Below are positions 39,913-51,170 of a DNA stretch of 64,000 nt, one piece after another. Positions within the stretch are counted from its first letter, which is position 1, and each line of letters opens with the position of its first letter. The DNA is from Candidatus Gastranaerophilus phascolarcticola. GTDB taxonomy: Bacteria; Cyanobacteriota; Vampirovibrionia; Gastranaerophilales; Gastranaerophilaceae. Location: assembly GCA_001899335.1 (NCBI GenBank), contig MOYE01000003.1:195214-259213 (forward strand). The letters run 5' to 3'. Below the pieces are notes generated by a model. It was not told the DNA's origin. It worked only from the letters and a program-made list of their open reading frames with translations, and did no database searches. A program made the position numbers and the translations under genes.

Positions 39913-42743
39913 TTAACCTCCAATAACGGTTTTAAATATTTTCCGGTGTATGATTTTGAACATTTCACAATCTCTTCCGGCGTACCCTGTACAACAATTT
40001 GACCGCCAGCGTTTCCGCCCTCCGGTCCAAGGTCAATAATATGATCCGCAACCTTGATTAAATCCAAATTGTGTTCAATTATTAAAATTGTATTGCCTTG
40101 ATCAGCAAGTTTTTGCAGGATTTTAATCAATTTATCAAGGTCGTACCAGTGTAGACCGACTGACGGTTCATCAAGTAAATAAAGGGTTTTGCCGGTTGCA
40201 CGTTTGTTGAGTTCGGATGCAAGTTTTATACGCTGCGCTTCGCCGCCTGAAAGAGTCGTTGCATTCTGACCGAGTTTTATGTAATCCAAACCTACATCGT
40301 TGAGTGTTTGGAGCTTGTTTTTGATAGACGGTATGTTTTCAAAGAACTCTAACGCCTCTTTAACACTCATTTCCAGAACGTCGGAAATGGTTTTGCCTTT
40401 GTATTTAACCTCAAGTGTTTCGTTGTTGTAACGTTTACCTTTGCAAACATCGCATTTAACATAAACGTCGGAAAGAAAGTTCATTTCAATCTTGATAACG
40501 CCATCGCCCTTGCACGCCTCGCATCGTCCGCCTTTGACGTTAAAGCTAAAACGTCCAGCCTTGTAGCCGCGGGCTTTTGCCTCGTTGGTTTTTGTAAACA
40601 AATCGCGGATATGCGTAAAGACATCCGTATACGTTGCCGGGTTAGAACGCGGAGTTCTGCCGATTGGCGACTGGTCAATGTCAATAATTTTGTCGATATT
40701 TTCAAAGCCTGTGATTTCGTCAACGCCCTGCGGTTTCGGTTTGTCTTTGCGAAGTTTATAAATCGCGTATTCGTAGATTAAATCCTGCATTAAAGAGGAT
40801 TTACCGGAGCCTGAAACCCCTGTTAAACAAACAATTTTGCCAAGCGGGATTTCAACGTCGATATTCTTTAGGTTGTTGATGTGAGCGTTTTTAACGACAA
40901 GTGAATTTCCGTTTCCCTCGCGGCGTTTTTTCGGGACCGGGATAAATTTTTCACCTGAAAGAAACTTACCGGTAAGTGAATTTTTTGCCGCAATTATGTC
41001 GTCAACAGAACCCTGTGCGATAATTTTGCCCCCGTTAACGCCGGCTTTTGGACCTATATCGACAATGTAATCAGCCTGACGAATTGTGTCTTCATCGTGT
41101 TCAACAACAATAAGCGTGTTGCCGAGGTTTCGCAGGCGCAAAAGTGTATTGATAAGTCTGTCGTTATCGCGTTGGTGAAGCCCGATTGACGGTTCATCAA
41201 GTACATACAAAACGCCTGAAAGCCCGCTTCCGATTTGAGTTGCAAGCCTGATACGCTGCGCTTCGCCGCCGGATAGAGTTCCTGCCATACGAGCAAGGTT
41301 TAAATAACTTAAACCAACGTCTTTTAAAAACTTCAGGCGTGCGCTGATTTCATCTAAAATCTGTTTTGCAATCTGCATTTGAAAATCGTTTAATTCTAAA
41401 TAAAGATCTGAAATAAAGTCATACGCCTCATCAATCGGCAAAAGCGTAAATTCATAAATATTTTTGCCGTTAACGGTTACCGCGAGCGCGAACGGGTTCA
41501 ATCGTGCACCGTGGCATGCCGGACAAGGTTTGGTAATCATATATTTTTCAAAATCTTCACGCGCGTTAATGTCGCCGACAGAATCCTGATATTTCTTTTC
41601 GTAATAAGGGATTACGCCTATGTAACGGTGGTATTGTGTATGATAGCGGCGTGTGCCGAATTTTTTAACGTGAAGTGCCACAATATCAGGACCTCCGTAT
41701 AAAATTATGTCCTGCTGGTCAGGCGGAAGTTCCTCAAAAGGCTTATCCATATCAATCCCGTAATGAGAGCATACAGAGCCCAAAACATCTTCATAATAGG
41801 TATTAGACGTACGCGCCCACGGATAAATTGCACCGTCGCGAAGCGATTTCGTTCTATCAGGAACGATTAAATTCGGGTCGAAAAGATAGTCAAAACCGAT
41901 TCCGCCGCAACGCGGGCAAGCACCGTATGGTGCGTTAAATGAGAAAATTCTCGGTGCAAGTTCTTCAAAGCTGATATTACATTTTGGGCATGCCAGTTTT
42001 TCAGAATAAATTTTTTCTTCGCCGCCTATAACATCAACTATCAAAACACCATCAGCTTTTTGAAGTGCAATCTGTGCACTGTCTGCAATACGCGAACGTG
42101 CGCTTTCTTTTACGACAATTCTGTCAACAACAACGCTGATATCGTGTTTTTTAGTTTTGGCAATCTTAATTTCGTCTTCGTCAAGGTTATAAACCTCATC
42201 GTCAACTTTTACACGGACAAATCCCTCTTGACGAAGTTCTTCAAATACGTTTTGAAACTCGCCTTTTTTGCCCCTCGCAACCGGTGCCAAAATCTGAATT
42301 TTTGTTCCCTCTTCAAGTTTTAAAATAGACGCGACGATTTCATCAATTGATTGTGGCTTAATAACTTCGCCGCATTCAGGACAGTGCGGAATGCCTACAC
42401 GTGCATATAAAAGTCTTAAATAGTCGTAAATTTCAGTAACTGTTCCGACAGTAGAGCGCGGGTTGTTACTGGTTGATTTTTGGTCAATAGAAATAGCCGG
42501 CGAAAGCCCGTCAATTGATTCGACATTAGGTTTATCCATTTGTCCCAAGAACTGACGCGCGTATGTAGAAAGGCTTTCGATATAGCGTCTTTGCCCCTCC
42601 GCAAAAATCGTGTCAAACGCCAGCGAACTTTTCCCGGAACCTGAAACTCCCGTAAAGACAACCAATTGGTCTTTCGGGATTTCCAGTGAAACATCTTTTA
42701 AATTATGTTCTTTTGCACCTTTTACGACAATTTTATCTCTCAT
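39909..42743 (-). CDS. uvrA: Excinuclease ABC subunit A
   Basis: [85 protein letters not shown]. Confidence 0.98.
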   Translation of the reverse strand: MRDKIVVKGAKEHNLKDVSLEIPKDQLVVFTGVSGSGKSSLAFDTIFAEGQRRYIESLSTYARQFLGQMDKPNVESIDGLSPAISIDQKSTSNNPRSTVGTVTEIYDYLRLLYARVGIPHCPECGEVIKPQSIDEIVASILKLEEGTKIQILAPVARGKKGEFQNVFEELRQEGFVRVKVDDEVYNLDEDEIKIAKTKKHDISVVVDRIVVKESARSRIADSAQIALQKADGVLIVDVIGGEEKIYSEKLACPKCNISFEELAPRIFSFNAPYGACPRCGGIGFDYLFDPNLIVPDRTKSLRDGAIYPWARTSNTYYEDVLGSVCSHYGIDMDKPFEELPPDQQDIILYGGPDIVALHVKKFGTRRYHTQYHRYIGVIPYYEKKYQDSVGDINAREDFEKYMITKPCPACHGARLNPFALAVTVNGKNIYEFTLLPIDEAYDFISDLYLELNDFQMQIAKQILDEISARLKFLKDVGLSYLNLARMAGTLSGGEAQRIRLATQIGSGLSGVLYVLDEPSIGLHQRDNDRLINTLLRLRNLGNTLIVVEHDEDTIRQADYIVDIGPKAGVNGGKIIAQGSVDDIIAAKNSLTGKFLSGEKFIPVPKKRREGNGNSLVVKNAHINNLKNIDVEIPLGKIVCLTGVSGSGKSSLMQDLIYEYAIYKLRKDKPKPQGVDEITGFENIDKIIDIDQSPIGRTPRSNPATYTDVFTHIRDLFTKTNEAKARGYKAGRFSFNVKGGRCEACKGDGVIKIEMNFLSDVYVKCDVCKGKRYNNETLEVKYKGKTISDVLEMSVKEALEFFENIPSIKNKLQTLNDVGLDYIKLGQNATTLSGGEAQRIKLASELNKRATGKTLYLLDEPSVGLHWYDLDKLIKILQKLADQGNTILIIEHNLDLIKVADHIIDLGPEGGNAGGQIVVQGTPEEIVKCSKSYTGKYLKPLLEVK

Positions 42744-42778
42744 AACAAGATTATGTCACAAAAAATCATATTGGCAAA

Positions 42779-44272
42779 TTACGCTGCTTTTTTATCCATG
42801 TGCTTGTGGCGTAATTCTTCAACCCAGCTTGCAAGAGGTGTTGCCGCAATAGGTACTGCTAATCTGAAGATGATACCGATAATTGCCATTTTCTTCAATA
42901 ATCCCATACCGTTTACGAGCTTATCAATGTTGGTTGGAAGAACTAATTTTTTGTCTTTCGCATAATCTAACGCTTTCAGAGGCTTCAATTTCTTATTAGT
43001 TTTGATTTGAGCGTTTCTTTCTTTTTGCGCTGTTGCGAACGATTTTGCAAAGTCTTTTTCATCAGCTCTTGCGCCTATGAATTGTGCTGTAACTCTTTCC
43101 CACCAATTATTGAGTTTACTGTCGATTGCGTAAGAAAGGAATGTTGAAATCGCAAATGTTAAGCCTTGGTTTATTGCAAGAATCTTTTTCTTGTCGTCTT
43201 CAAGGTTTTTATTAGCAAGGGTTCGTTGCATATAAACACCGCTGATAACAGTTGAAGTTACTGTTGACATGTGGTTGAACAGGAATTCTGAATCTTTCCA
43301 CTTATCAGAGATATTTTGCATTTTCTTAGAATTTATAATCGGGCTTGTAAATTTGTTTGCGATAAAATCAGTAAATTTATCGTAAAGTCCTCCGGCTTTG
43401 CTGCTCTTTCCTGCGGTTACAACGGTTTCTACCGCTGCTTCCGGAAGTTTACCGTTAAAGTTTACATTTTTAGCGTTATTATTTTTATTAGCCAAGAAAA
43501 TATTGATATCTTTTCCGGCCTTTAAGTTATTAAATTCAGCTGGTTGTTGTGCCTCTGCAGGTTTGTTTTTCGGTGTTTTTGTCAAGCCGAAGACGTATTT
43601 CAGAATCAACGGAATCAATGCAATTGTAAGCATTGCTCTTGGAACGCAGATTGCCCATTCCGGAATATTTTTAACTAACAAGTCGAGGGTTTTCTTTTGT
43701 TTTTGTAAATCTTTTAATTCTTTACCTGTTGCACCTTTTGCTGCCTCTTCGAGTTCTTTGATCTTTTTATTCATATTGACTAAGAAGGTACAATTGTATT
43801 TTTCCGGGTCTTTTTGAACTTTTTTCAGGGCATCATCAAGCGGTTTTGTCATCGCCATTGTTACGCCAAATCCGAGGAAACCTGATGAAACAGCTTGCCC
43901 CGCAGAATAGATTTTGTCTTTTTTATCTTTCATGCCCGGAATTGCCATTGTTAATGTCGGGCGAATCATGCCGGCGGTAACGAGAGCAACTAAAGCGTTT
44001 GCAGTTTGGTTATGAGCATCGGAGTATTCAAGGAAGTTTGCAAATCTGTCGCTGCCCAACCATTTATTAAAACGAGCCCCTTTAAAACTTAAAGCGGCAG
44101 CCTCACTCGTATCCGTAAAGCTGCCGCTATTAATAACCTCGTTTTTATCTCTTGTTGTTACACCACTCTTACACTCTGCCTGGTTAAACACACTCTTCTT
44201 GTGCTTGTCCATCGAACTTTCATGTAAATAAGGGTTATTTGTATAATTCATCGAGTTAATAATCATTTTCAC
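42779..44272 (-). CDS. Hypothetical membrane protein with N-terminal LSFKG motif
   Basis: 497-aa ORF; AAALSFKGARFNKWLGSDRF; several hydrophobic segments. Confidence 0.8.
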   Translation of the reverse strand: MKMIINSMNYTNNPYLHESSMDKHKKSVFNQAECKSGVTTRDKNEVINSGSFTDTSEAAALSFKGARFNKWLGSDRFANFLEYSDAHNQTANALVALVTAGMIRPTLTMAIPGMKDKKDKIYSAGQAVSSGFLGFGVTMAMTKPLDDALKKVQKDPEKYNCTFLVNMNKKIKELEEAAKGATGKELKDLQKQKKTLDLLVKNIPEWAICVPRAMLTIALIPLILKYVFGLTKTPKNKPAEAQQPAEFNNLKAGKDINIFLANKNNNAKNVNFNGKLPEAAVETVVTAGKSSKAGGLYDKFTDFIANKFTSPIINSKKMQNISDKWKDSEFLFNHMSTVTSTVISGVYMQRTLANKNLEDDKKKILAINQGLTFAISTFLSYAIDSKLNNWWERVTAQFIGARADEKDFAKSFATAQKERNAQIKTNKKLKPLKALDYAKDKKLVLPTNIDKLVNGMGLLKKMAIIGIIFRLAVPIAATPLASWVEELRHKHMDKKAA

Positions 44273-44357
44273 ACCATTTAAAATAGTATCTTGTACATTT
44301 ATTTTAAAACAAAGGAAAATTTTTTTTGTTATTAAGTAACAAAAAGTTTACAATTTA

Positions 44358-45212
44358 CTATTTTATAATTAAAATATCGCAAGAAACGTTGTCACTTATG
44401 CGTTTCTCGGTCTGGTTAGAAAATAATTTACTCTTTTTTTCTTCATTTATTCCGTCAAGTATTACTAAATCAATACTGTTTTCATGAGTATAATTAATAA
44501 TTTCCTGCGCAGGGATTCCTGTTAAAATTACACTGCGGGAGGATTTTAACCCCATGCTCTCTAAAATTTCTTCAAGATTTTTTACTATATTATATGCATA
44601 TTTCTTCTGTTCCTGTTCAATTTTAAGGTACCAGTTTGTATCCAGCGTGCCCTCTAAGAACAAAAGGTTAGGGTTTTCGTTGACAATGCAGATATGAATT
44701 TCCTTGTCTTCAAGGTTAAGTTTTTGAAGTTCTTTCCTGAAATGTTCTGCAGAATTGTTTTTATCACCTATTGCAAGAAGGACTTTCTTTGCACTGTTTC
44801 TGTGTTTTGAAACATAAACCGAAACCGGAGAACCGCTTACCAAATCGTATGACACCGAACCTAGCCATTTTTGCAGCCCCTTTTTCCCGTGTGAACCCAT
44901 TAGAACGATATCATATTCGCCGCTGCCTAGCTCTTCAAGAATTAAGTCTGCGACACCGCCGCACATTTTTATGGTTTTGCCTATATTAAGCCCCGTTTTT
45001 TCAAGTTCCTTTCTCGTGTATTCCAAAATATTATCTGCCATATTTGAACACGAAATATTAAAATCTGATTGTTCGACATCAACGTCTTCAGGCAAAAAAT
45101 TCCAATCAATAACACAAATTGCATCAATAGCCTCGCGTTTTGACCAGTTTGAAAAATTATATATAGCATTAAAACTTATCTTTGAACCGTCTGTGCAGAA
45201 TAAAGCCTTCAT
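44358..45212 (-). CDS. Universal stress protein (two UspA domains)
   Basis: MKALFCTDGSKISFNAI, DIVLMGSHGKKGLQKWLGSVSYDLVSGSPVSVYV; AAAGGAG before ATG at 45212. Confidence 0.88.
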   Translation of the reverse strand: MKALFCTDGSKISFNAIYNFSNWSKREAIDAICVIDWNFLPEDVDVEQSDFNISCSNMADNILEYTRKELEKTGLNIGKTIKMCGGVADLILEELGSGEYDIVLMGSHGKKGLQKWLGSVSYDLVSGSPVSVYVSKHRNSAKKVLLAIGDKNNSAEHFRKELQKLNLEDKEIHICIVNENPNLLFLEGTLDTNWYLKIEQEQKKYAYNIVKNLEEILESMGLKSSRSVILTGIPAQEIINYTHENSIDLVILDGINEEKKSKLFSNQTEKRISDNVSCDILIIK

Positions 45213-45311
45213 ATTTTCTCCTTTTTTCAGCCTCATTTTAAAATATGTTAAGGATTTTTAAATTACCTGCTCATCTATTATTTTTATGGTATAGTAATTT
45301 CATTAGGTAGT

Positions 45312-45938
45312 ATGAGTTTTGTAACAATGCCGGCTGACAATAAAGTTAATCTTAAAGAATATAAAGAATTAATAGATACAATAGCAAAGGTTGAATATCA
45401 AAAATTTTCATCATTCAGGCTTATAGAACTTCCTGAATTGGTAAACATAGGCAACCATACTTTGTATATCCTTTTTAAAAACAATTCTAAAGAAAATTAT
45501 AATAACACTTACCTTGCAACTGCAATCAAATGGGCTATAAGAAACGAAGTCAGACGCCGTTATAAGTGGTATACGCTTAAAAACAGCCGCAAAAATGCGC
45601 TTGAAGATGACGGTGAAAACAACGTTAGAGAAGAAGTTTACAAAACAATTCTATCTATTGAAGAGATGCAGGAGGCTGAAGTTCCTACTCAAATCCGCGC
45701 TCTTGACAATACGCCGGAAGAAAATATTGAACTCATAGAACTTAAACACGAAATTATGGAATCTATGAAAAAACTGTCGCCGAGAGAGCGAGAATTGATT
45801 GAATGCAAATTCTTCCAAAATAAAAAGTTAAAAGATATATCGGAAGAGTTTGATATTTCCCAGTCGAGAATTTCAAGAATTATTCAGGCAGGATTGGACA
45901 AAATTAAAAAGGATTTGAAAAAACAGGGGATTTTATGA
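45312..45938 (+). CDS. Sigma-70 family factor (FliA/SigB-like region 4)
   Basis: [51 protein letters not shown]. Confidence 0.9.
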   Translation: MSFVTMPADNKVNLKEYKELIDTIAKVEYQKFSSFRLIELPELVNIGNHTLYILFKNNSKENYNNTYLATAIKWAIRNEVRRRYKWYTLKNSRKNALEDDGENNVREEVYKTILSIEEMQEAEVPTQIRALDNTPEENIELIELKHEIMESMKKLSPRERELIECKFFQNKKLKDISEEFDISQSRISRIIQAGLDKIKKDLKKQGIL

Positions 45939-47362
45939 AGACTGTATTTGAAAAAAGTAATGGGGTTTTAGGTGTATCTTTAACAGATGAGGAGATTGAT
46001 TTAGGGTTTATGGGCGGCGTTGAGCTGCGTAAAGGGGAGATTGGTCTTCCGCAGATGAGCGAACTCGAAGTTCTGCGCCACTATAAAGAACTTTCTGATA
46101 AAAATTTCTGCATTGAAAAAGGTTTTTATCCGCTGGGTTCGTGCACAATGAAATATAACCCGAAAGTTAACGAACTTCTTGCAAATTTGGACGGCTTTTC
46201 AAACCTTCATCCGCTTGCGGCTGATGAGGATTGCCAGGGTGCGCTTGAATTAATGTACAAATTGCAGGAAAAACTTAAAATTGTTACCGGAATGGATGCC
46301 GTTACACTCCAGCCTGCGGCAGGTGCTCACGGCGAGTTGACAGGTATGATGATTGTCAAAAAATATTTTGAACACATCGGAGAAAAAAGAACCAAAGTTA
46401 TTATTCCGGATTCCGCGCACGGAACTAACCCTGCAAGTGCTGATATGTGCGGTTTTGAAATTGTTTCGGTCAAATCAAACGACAAAGGACAAGTGGATAT
46501 TGAAGCGTTAAAAGAGCTTTTGACACCTGAAGTTGCGGCGATTATGATGACAAACCCTAATACGCTCGGAATTTTTGAGGAAAATGTTCTTGAAATCTCT
46601 AAACTTATGCACGCCAACGGTTCACTTCTTTACTATGACGGAGCAAACTTTAACGCTATCATGGGGCATTCTAACCCGAAATTAATGGGTTTTGACGTTG
46701 TTCACCTGAACCTGCACAAAACCTTTGCAACTCCTCACGGCGGCGGCGGTCCCGGGGCTGGTCCTGTTGGTGTTGTTGAAAAACTAAAAGACTTTTTACC
46801 GGCACCTGTTATCGCTTTTGACGGACAAAAATATTTCAGAAACTATAATATTCCGTATTCAATCGGGCAAGTTAAGGCGTTTTACGGAAACTTCGGCGTG
46901 CTCGTCAGAGCTTACGCTTACATCCTTATGATGGGCGAAAACCTCAAAAAAGCCAGTGAAAACGCTGTTCTTAACGCAAATTATATTAAAGAAAAGCTAA
47001 AAGGCGAGTACAAACTGCCTTATGACGTTCCTTGTATGCACGAATTTGTGCTTTCAGGCGACAAACAAAAAGAAGAAAACGGCGTTTCTACACTGAATAT
47101 TGCAAAACGCATTATGGAAAACAACATTCACCCGCCGACAATTTACTTCCCTCTAATCGTTCACGAGGCTATTATGATTGAGCCTACAGAAACAGAGTGC
47201 AAAGAGCGTTTAGATGAATTAATTGACGTAATGTTAAAAATTGCGCAAGAGGCAAAAAACAATCCTGAAAGGGTTTTGGCAGCACCGCTTACAACCCCTG
47301 TAACCAAGGTTGATGAAACTCTTGCCGCCAGAAAACCAGACTTAAAATATCAAGAAAGTTAG
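45935..47362 (+). CDS. gcvPB: Glycine dehydrogenase (decarboxylating) subunit 2
   Basis: [56 protein letters not shown]. Confidence 0.97.
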   Translation: MKTVFEKSNGVLGVSLTDEEIDLGFMGGVELRKGEIGLPQMSELEVLRHYKELSDKNFCIEKGFYPLGSCTMKYNPKVNELLANLDGFSNLHPLAADEDCQGALELMYKLQEKLKIVTGMDAVTLQPAAGAHGELTGMMIVKKYFEHIGEKRTKVIIPDSAHGTNPASADMCGFEIVSVKSNDKGQVDIEALKELLTPEVAAIMMTNPNTLGIFEENVLEISKLMHANGSLLYYDGANFNAIMGHSNPKLMGFDVVHLNLHKTFATPHGGGGPGAGPVGVVEKLKDFLPAPVIAFDGQKYFRNYNIPYSIGQVKAFYGNFGVLVRAYAYILMMGENLKKASENAVLNANYIKEKLKGEYKLPYDVPCMHEFVLSGDKQKEENGVSTLNIAKRIMENNIHPPTIYFPLIVHEAIMIEPTETECKERLDELIDVMLKIAQEAKNNPERVLAAPLTTPVTKVDETLAARKPDLKYQES

Positions 47363-47366
47363 AACC

Positions 47367-48488
47367 ATGAAAGAAAAAAAGAAAATAAAAGTAGCGTTCC
47401 CGCACATGGGAAACATATACATTGCCTGGTCTTCAATTTTGAAGAAAATAGGTATTGAACCTTATATTCCGCCTTACACAAGCAAAAAAACGCTTTCTTT
47501 AGGTACAAAACATTCACCGGAAGCGATTTGTCTGCCTTATAAACTAATCCTCGGAAACTTTATTGAGGCAATTGAGGGCGGAACTGATTACGTTGCGATG
47601 ATTACGTCACCGGGAATTTGCCGCCTTGGCGAATACGGCGGATGTATTAACAGCGCGCTTAAAGATATGGGCTACGAAACTAAATATCTTGAAATGCGCC
47701 TTTATGACGGTATTAAAGGTATGTATAACTTCTTAAAAGAAGTTTCCGGCAAGAATGACCCTGTTCTTTTCTTACGTGCAATCAATTTAGGTATCAGAAA
47801 AGTTTTTGTGCTTGACGCAATGGAGGCAAGACTTTCCTATCTTAGAGCACGTGAAATCCATCACGGCGATGCTGAAAAACTTTATAACAAGGCTTTAAAA
47901 TTCATCAAAGACGCAAATTCAACCAGAGAACTTAAAAAAGCTGAAAAAGAGGCTTTTGCGCTTATGAACCAAACAAAGATTGATGAAAAGCGTGAAGTCT
48001 TACACGTTGACCTTACAGGTGAAATTTATATTGTTTGCGATGAGTTTTCTAACCAAAATATAATGCGTGAACTCGGCAAAATGGGCGTTGAAGTTCGCCG
48101 CAGTTTGACAGTCAGCAGCTTTTTAAAAGATGCTATTATTCCAAAAGCGTTTAAGAAAGAGGAAACCCACCTTGAACGTGCGGAAAAACTCGCAAAACCT
48201 TACTTAATGCGTGATATCGGCGGTGACGCTTTAGAGTGTGTATCCGACGTAGTTTATGCAGAAAAACGCGGTATTGACGGAATTATCCACGTTTCTCCGT
48301 TCACCTGCATGCCGGAAATCATGTCACAAAATATCTTCCCTGCAATGAGAGAAGACTGTGATATCCCGATTTTACCGCTCATTATGGACGAACAAACAGG
48401 TAAAGCCGGATATATTACGCGTCTTGAGGCATTTGTTGATTTAATGCGCCGCAAAAAACGTAAATTAGCTCTTCAAAATGCGAAATAA
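47367..48488 (+). CDS. Acyl-CoA dehydratase activase/HgdB-related (DUF2229-like) protein
   Basis: VAFPHMGNIYIAW, HSPEAICLPYKLILGNFIEAIEGG, SPGICRLGEYG, SPFTCMPEIMSQNIFPAM. Confidence 0.82.
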   Translation: MKEKKKIKVAFPHMGNIYIAWSSILKKIGIEPYIPPYTSKKTLSLGTKHSPEAICLPYKLILGNFIEAIEGGTDYVAMITSPGICRLGEYGGCINSALKDMGYETKYLEMRLYDGIKGMYNFLKEVSGKNDPVLFLRAINLGIRKVFVLDAMEARLSYLRAREIHHGDAEKLYNKALKFIKDANSTRELKKAEKEAFALMNQTKIDEKREVLHVDLTGEIYIVCDEFSNQNIMRELGKMGVEVRRSLTVSSFLKDAIIPKAFKKEETHLERAEKLAKPYLMRDIGGDALECVSDVVYAEKRGIDGIIHVSPFTCMPEIMSQNIFPAMREDCDIPILPLIMDEQTGKAGYITRLEAFVDLMRRKKRKLALQNAK

Positions 48489-48527
48489 GGTTAATGTTTT
48501 TTCGCGCGGGTAATGTAGGATAGGGAT

Positions 48528-49367
48528 ATGATTAAAATACTAAAAGAGACATTCGCTATATTAAATAAAAACTTGTGGTTATTATTTTTATTTATGACCA
48601 TAAGTTATATTGGTCTCGTTTATTTCAGTGTTCTTCGTGCAGCAGCACATAATACTCTTCAGATAACAGTCGGAATTATAACATTGTTATTTATCGTTGT
48701 TGCTGGTGTTGCGGGATTTTTCCACACTTTGCGCTCAACTATTGATGCCGATGCCAAGAGTCCGCGTTTAGAACTTTTAAAAACTTTTCCAAAAGGCGTT
48801 TCGGAATACTTTTTGCCGGCGTTGGGAATTATTGTAATTTATTTAATTATTACGACCCTGGCGTTTAGTGCTGCAATGTTTATCGGCAAAGCTCTAATCG
48901 GAACTTTTTCGTTTACTCCGGAAGAACTTGGCAAAGCTATGGGTTCTGTTGAATCGCTTGCAGAGTTTCAAAAGAACGTTTCACCGGATGATTTGTTGAA
49001 ATTATCTAAATGGCACCTGCTTTATTTGGTATTGAGTTCAATTTTGACATACCTTTTGATTTACTGGCTGCCTGAAACCTTTTACCAAACCAAAAATTCT
49101 GTTTTGTCTCTTTGGCGTGCAGTGAAAAAAGTTATTTTTAACCCTTTACAAACCCTGCTATTACTAATTACATTGGTTTTGATTAATATTCTTACCTCTG
49201 TAATTATGGCACTGTTTATGCCGATACCGATTTTAACTTTCCTCGTATACTTTGTATATTTTTACGGGCTTTTATATATCCTTATTTTGACATTTAATTT
49301 TTATCGTAATAAGTTTGTAGAGTCTGAAAAAATATATATTGCGGAAGAAACGGATGAAGAAGAATAA
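48528..49367 (+). CDS. Polytopic membrane protein
   Basis: Multiple predicted TM segments by inspection. Confidence 0.75.
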   Translation: MIKILKETFAILNKNLWLLFLFMTISYIGLVYFSVLRAAAHNTLQITVGIITLLFIVVAGVAGFFHTLRSTIDADAKSPRLELLKTFPKGVSEYFLPALGIIVIYLIITTLAFSAAMFIGKALIGTFSFTPEELGKAMGSVESLAEFQKNVSPDDLLKLSKWHLLYLVLSSILTYLLIYWLPETFYQTKNSVLSLWRAVKKVIFNPLQTLLLLITLVLINILTSVIMALFMPIPILTFLVYFVYFYGLLYILILTFNFYRNKFVESEKIYIAEETDEEE

Positions 49368-50226
49368 AGTTATCGCGATTGTTGGAGCGACAGCGAGCGG
49401 AAAAACCGCTTATTCGATTGAACTGGCAAAAAAAGTAAACGGAGAAATTATTTCAGCTGATTCAAGGCTTGTGTATAAAGGGTTTGACATTGGAACCGCC
49501 AAGCCAACGCTTGAAGAGCGCAACGGGATTCCGCATTACCTGATAGACATTGTAGAGCCGGAAGTCGACTATTCTGTCGGGCTTTGGGCAAAAGAGGCGG
49601 AAAAATGTATTGATGAAATCATTTCCCGCGGCAAAGTTCCTATAATCGTCGGCGGAACCGGATTGTATTTTCGGATTTTGCTTGAAAACTACGACCTGCC
49701 AAAAGTCGAGCCAAATTATGATTTGCGCAGAGAACTTGAAACTCTTACGTTTGAGGAGCTTCAAACCCGTCTTGCTTCAAAAGACCCTGAAACAGCCTCT
49801 AGAATAGAGAAAAATGACAAAAAGAAAATAATCCGTGCTCTTGAAATAGTTGAAACTTTAAATCTTCCTATGAGTGAAGCTCGCGGCGTCAAAGACAGTT
49901 CGCCTTACGAGGTTGAGTGGCATGGACGGAATTTCCCGCGTGAAGAGTTGTACGAACGAATTAATAAACGCGTTGATTTAATGATAGAAACCGGACTTAT
50001 TGAAGAAACAAAAAATCTTCTGGAAAAGCACGGGCGTATTCCTAACCTTATTGATACTATAGGTTATCGTGAAATCATTGAATATTTAGACGGAAAACTT
50101 GATTTAAAAGGTGCTTGTGATATATTAAAACAAAATACAAGGCGGTATGCAAAAAGACAATTAACGTGGTTTAGAAAAAATACCATGATTGACTGGAATT
50201 ATTACCCTGAAATTTTTCGAAGATAG
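49354..50226 (+). CDS. miaA: tRNA dimethylallyltransferase
   Basis: AIVGATASGKTAYSIELAKKVNGEIISADSRLVYKGFDIGTAKP, TIGYREIIEYLDG, NTRRYAKRQLTWFRK. Confidence 0.97.
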   Translation: MKKNKVIAIVGATASGKTAYSIELAKKVNGEIISADSRLVYKGFDIGTAKPTLEERNGIPHYLIDIVEPEVDYSVGLWAKEAEKCIDEIISRGKVPIIVGGTGLYFRILLENYDLPKVEPNYDLRRELETLTFEELQTRLASKDPETASRIEKNDKKKIIRALEIVETLNLPMSEARGVKDSSPYEVEWHGRNFPREELYERINKRVDLMIETGLIEETKNLLEKHGRIPNLIDTIGYREIIEYLDGKLDLKGACDILKQNTRRYAKRQLTWFRKNTMIDWNYYPEIFRR

Positions 50227-50260
50227 CAATTTTATTTTTGTTTGGACTTAATAAAAACGC

Positions 50261-51109
50261 ATGCATTTATCAGACAACAAAATAGTAAATACACGAAATC
50301 TTGAAGCGGGCATATTTCTATTAATGGGCGCTGCAAAAACCGTGCACGATTACAAGAGTGTTGGGGAGAAGTATAAGCAAAAAATCCTTTTAAACGATGT
50401 TGTCGTTTTAGGAGCCTCATCAGTAGGTATGCTTGGTTACAGGGCGCTTGGGCATAATAAAACCCTCAATAACAAACTGTTTAAACCAACCGTTGAGTAT
50501 TTACACGGCAAATTCAACAAGTTCTATAACTCTGATTTTGCCCAAAATCATTTGGTTGGCAAATTTGACAGTTTATACAGACCGCTGCAGACACCGATTG
50601 AATACTCAAAAAACATTATCGCAAGCTGTATTTCAAATACCGCAATGGTAGGTGCCGGTTTGTTCTCGGCAATTTTAGCTGATTTTGTGCTTACTAAAAA
50701 CGGGCTGGGTATCCATAAACTTAAAAATAAAAAGGAAGATATTGCGCCGCCAAAACAGCTTGTCATGGTCGAAAAATTTAAGAAAAAGAATGTTGATACT
50801 GTGGTCAGCAAAGATGTTCAGGAAGAAATGTTCTGGCGCATGACCGATTTCAAACTCTTCAGCGCGCTCAACTCTGCATTTGTAGGGCTTGCCGGTCTTG
50901 ACATAACAGATGATGAAAAATATTCTAAACAGGTTAAAAACGCAACAAAATACCTGCTTTTAAACACTATGGTTCCTCTGTTCTTTTTCTCTGTAAGTTC
51001 CGCACTTACTAAAAAATTGAAAAATATCTATCGTTTCCCAATAATGTTTGCCTCACTCGTAACTGGTTCGTTACTTGTTAAAAACGCCGTTGAGAATAAA
51101 AAGAATTAA
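50261..51109 (+). CDS. Hypothetical membrane protein
   Basis: 282-aa ORF with several hydrophobic segments. Confidence 0.7.
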   Translation: MHLSDNKIVNTRNLEAGIFLLMGAAKTVHDYKSVGEKYKQKILLNDVVVLGASSVGMLGYRALGHNKTLNNKLFKPTVEYLHGKFNKFYNSDFAQNHLVGKFDSLYRPLQTPIEYSKNIIASCISNTAMVGAGLFSAILADFVLTKNGLGIHKLKNKKEDIAPPKQLVMVEKFKKKNVDTVVSKDVQEEMFWRMTDFKLFSALNSAFVGLAGLDITDDEKYSKQVKNATKYLLLNTMVPLFFFSVSSALTKKLKNIYRFPIMFASLVTGSLLVKNAVENKKN

Positions 51110-51170
51110 TTCCTTAACATGTTGAAATATTCCTTAAAATATTGTAAAATGGTAGAAACGAGGTGGGCGT

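Noticed and set aside
42779-51109. Homology between the 42779 and 50261 membrane proteins
   Set aside because: Similar size and hydrophobic pattern, but I could not align a convincing shared motif by eye; needs a profile comparison.
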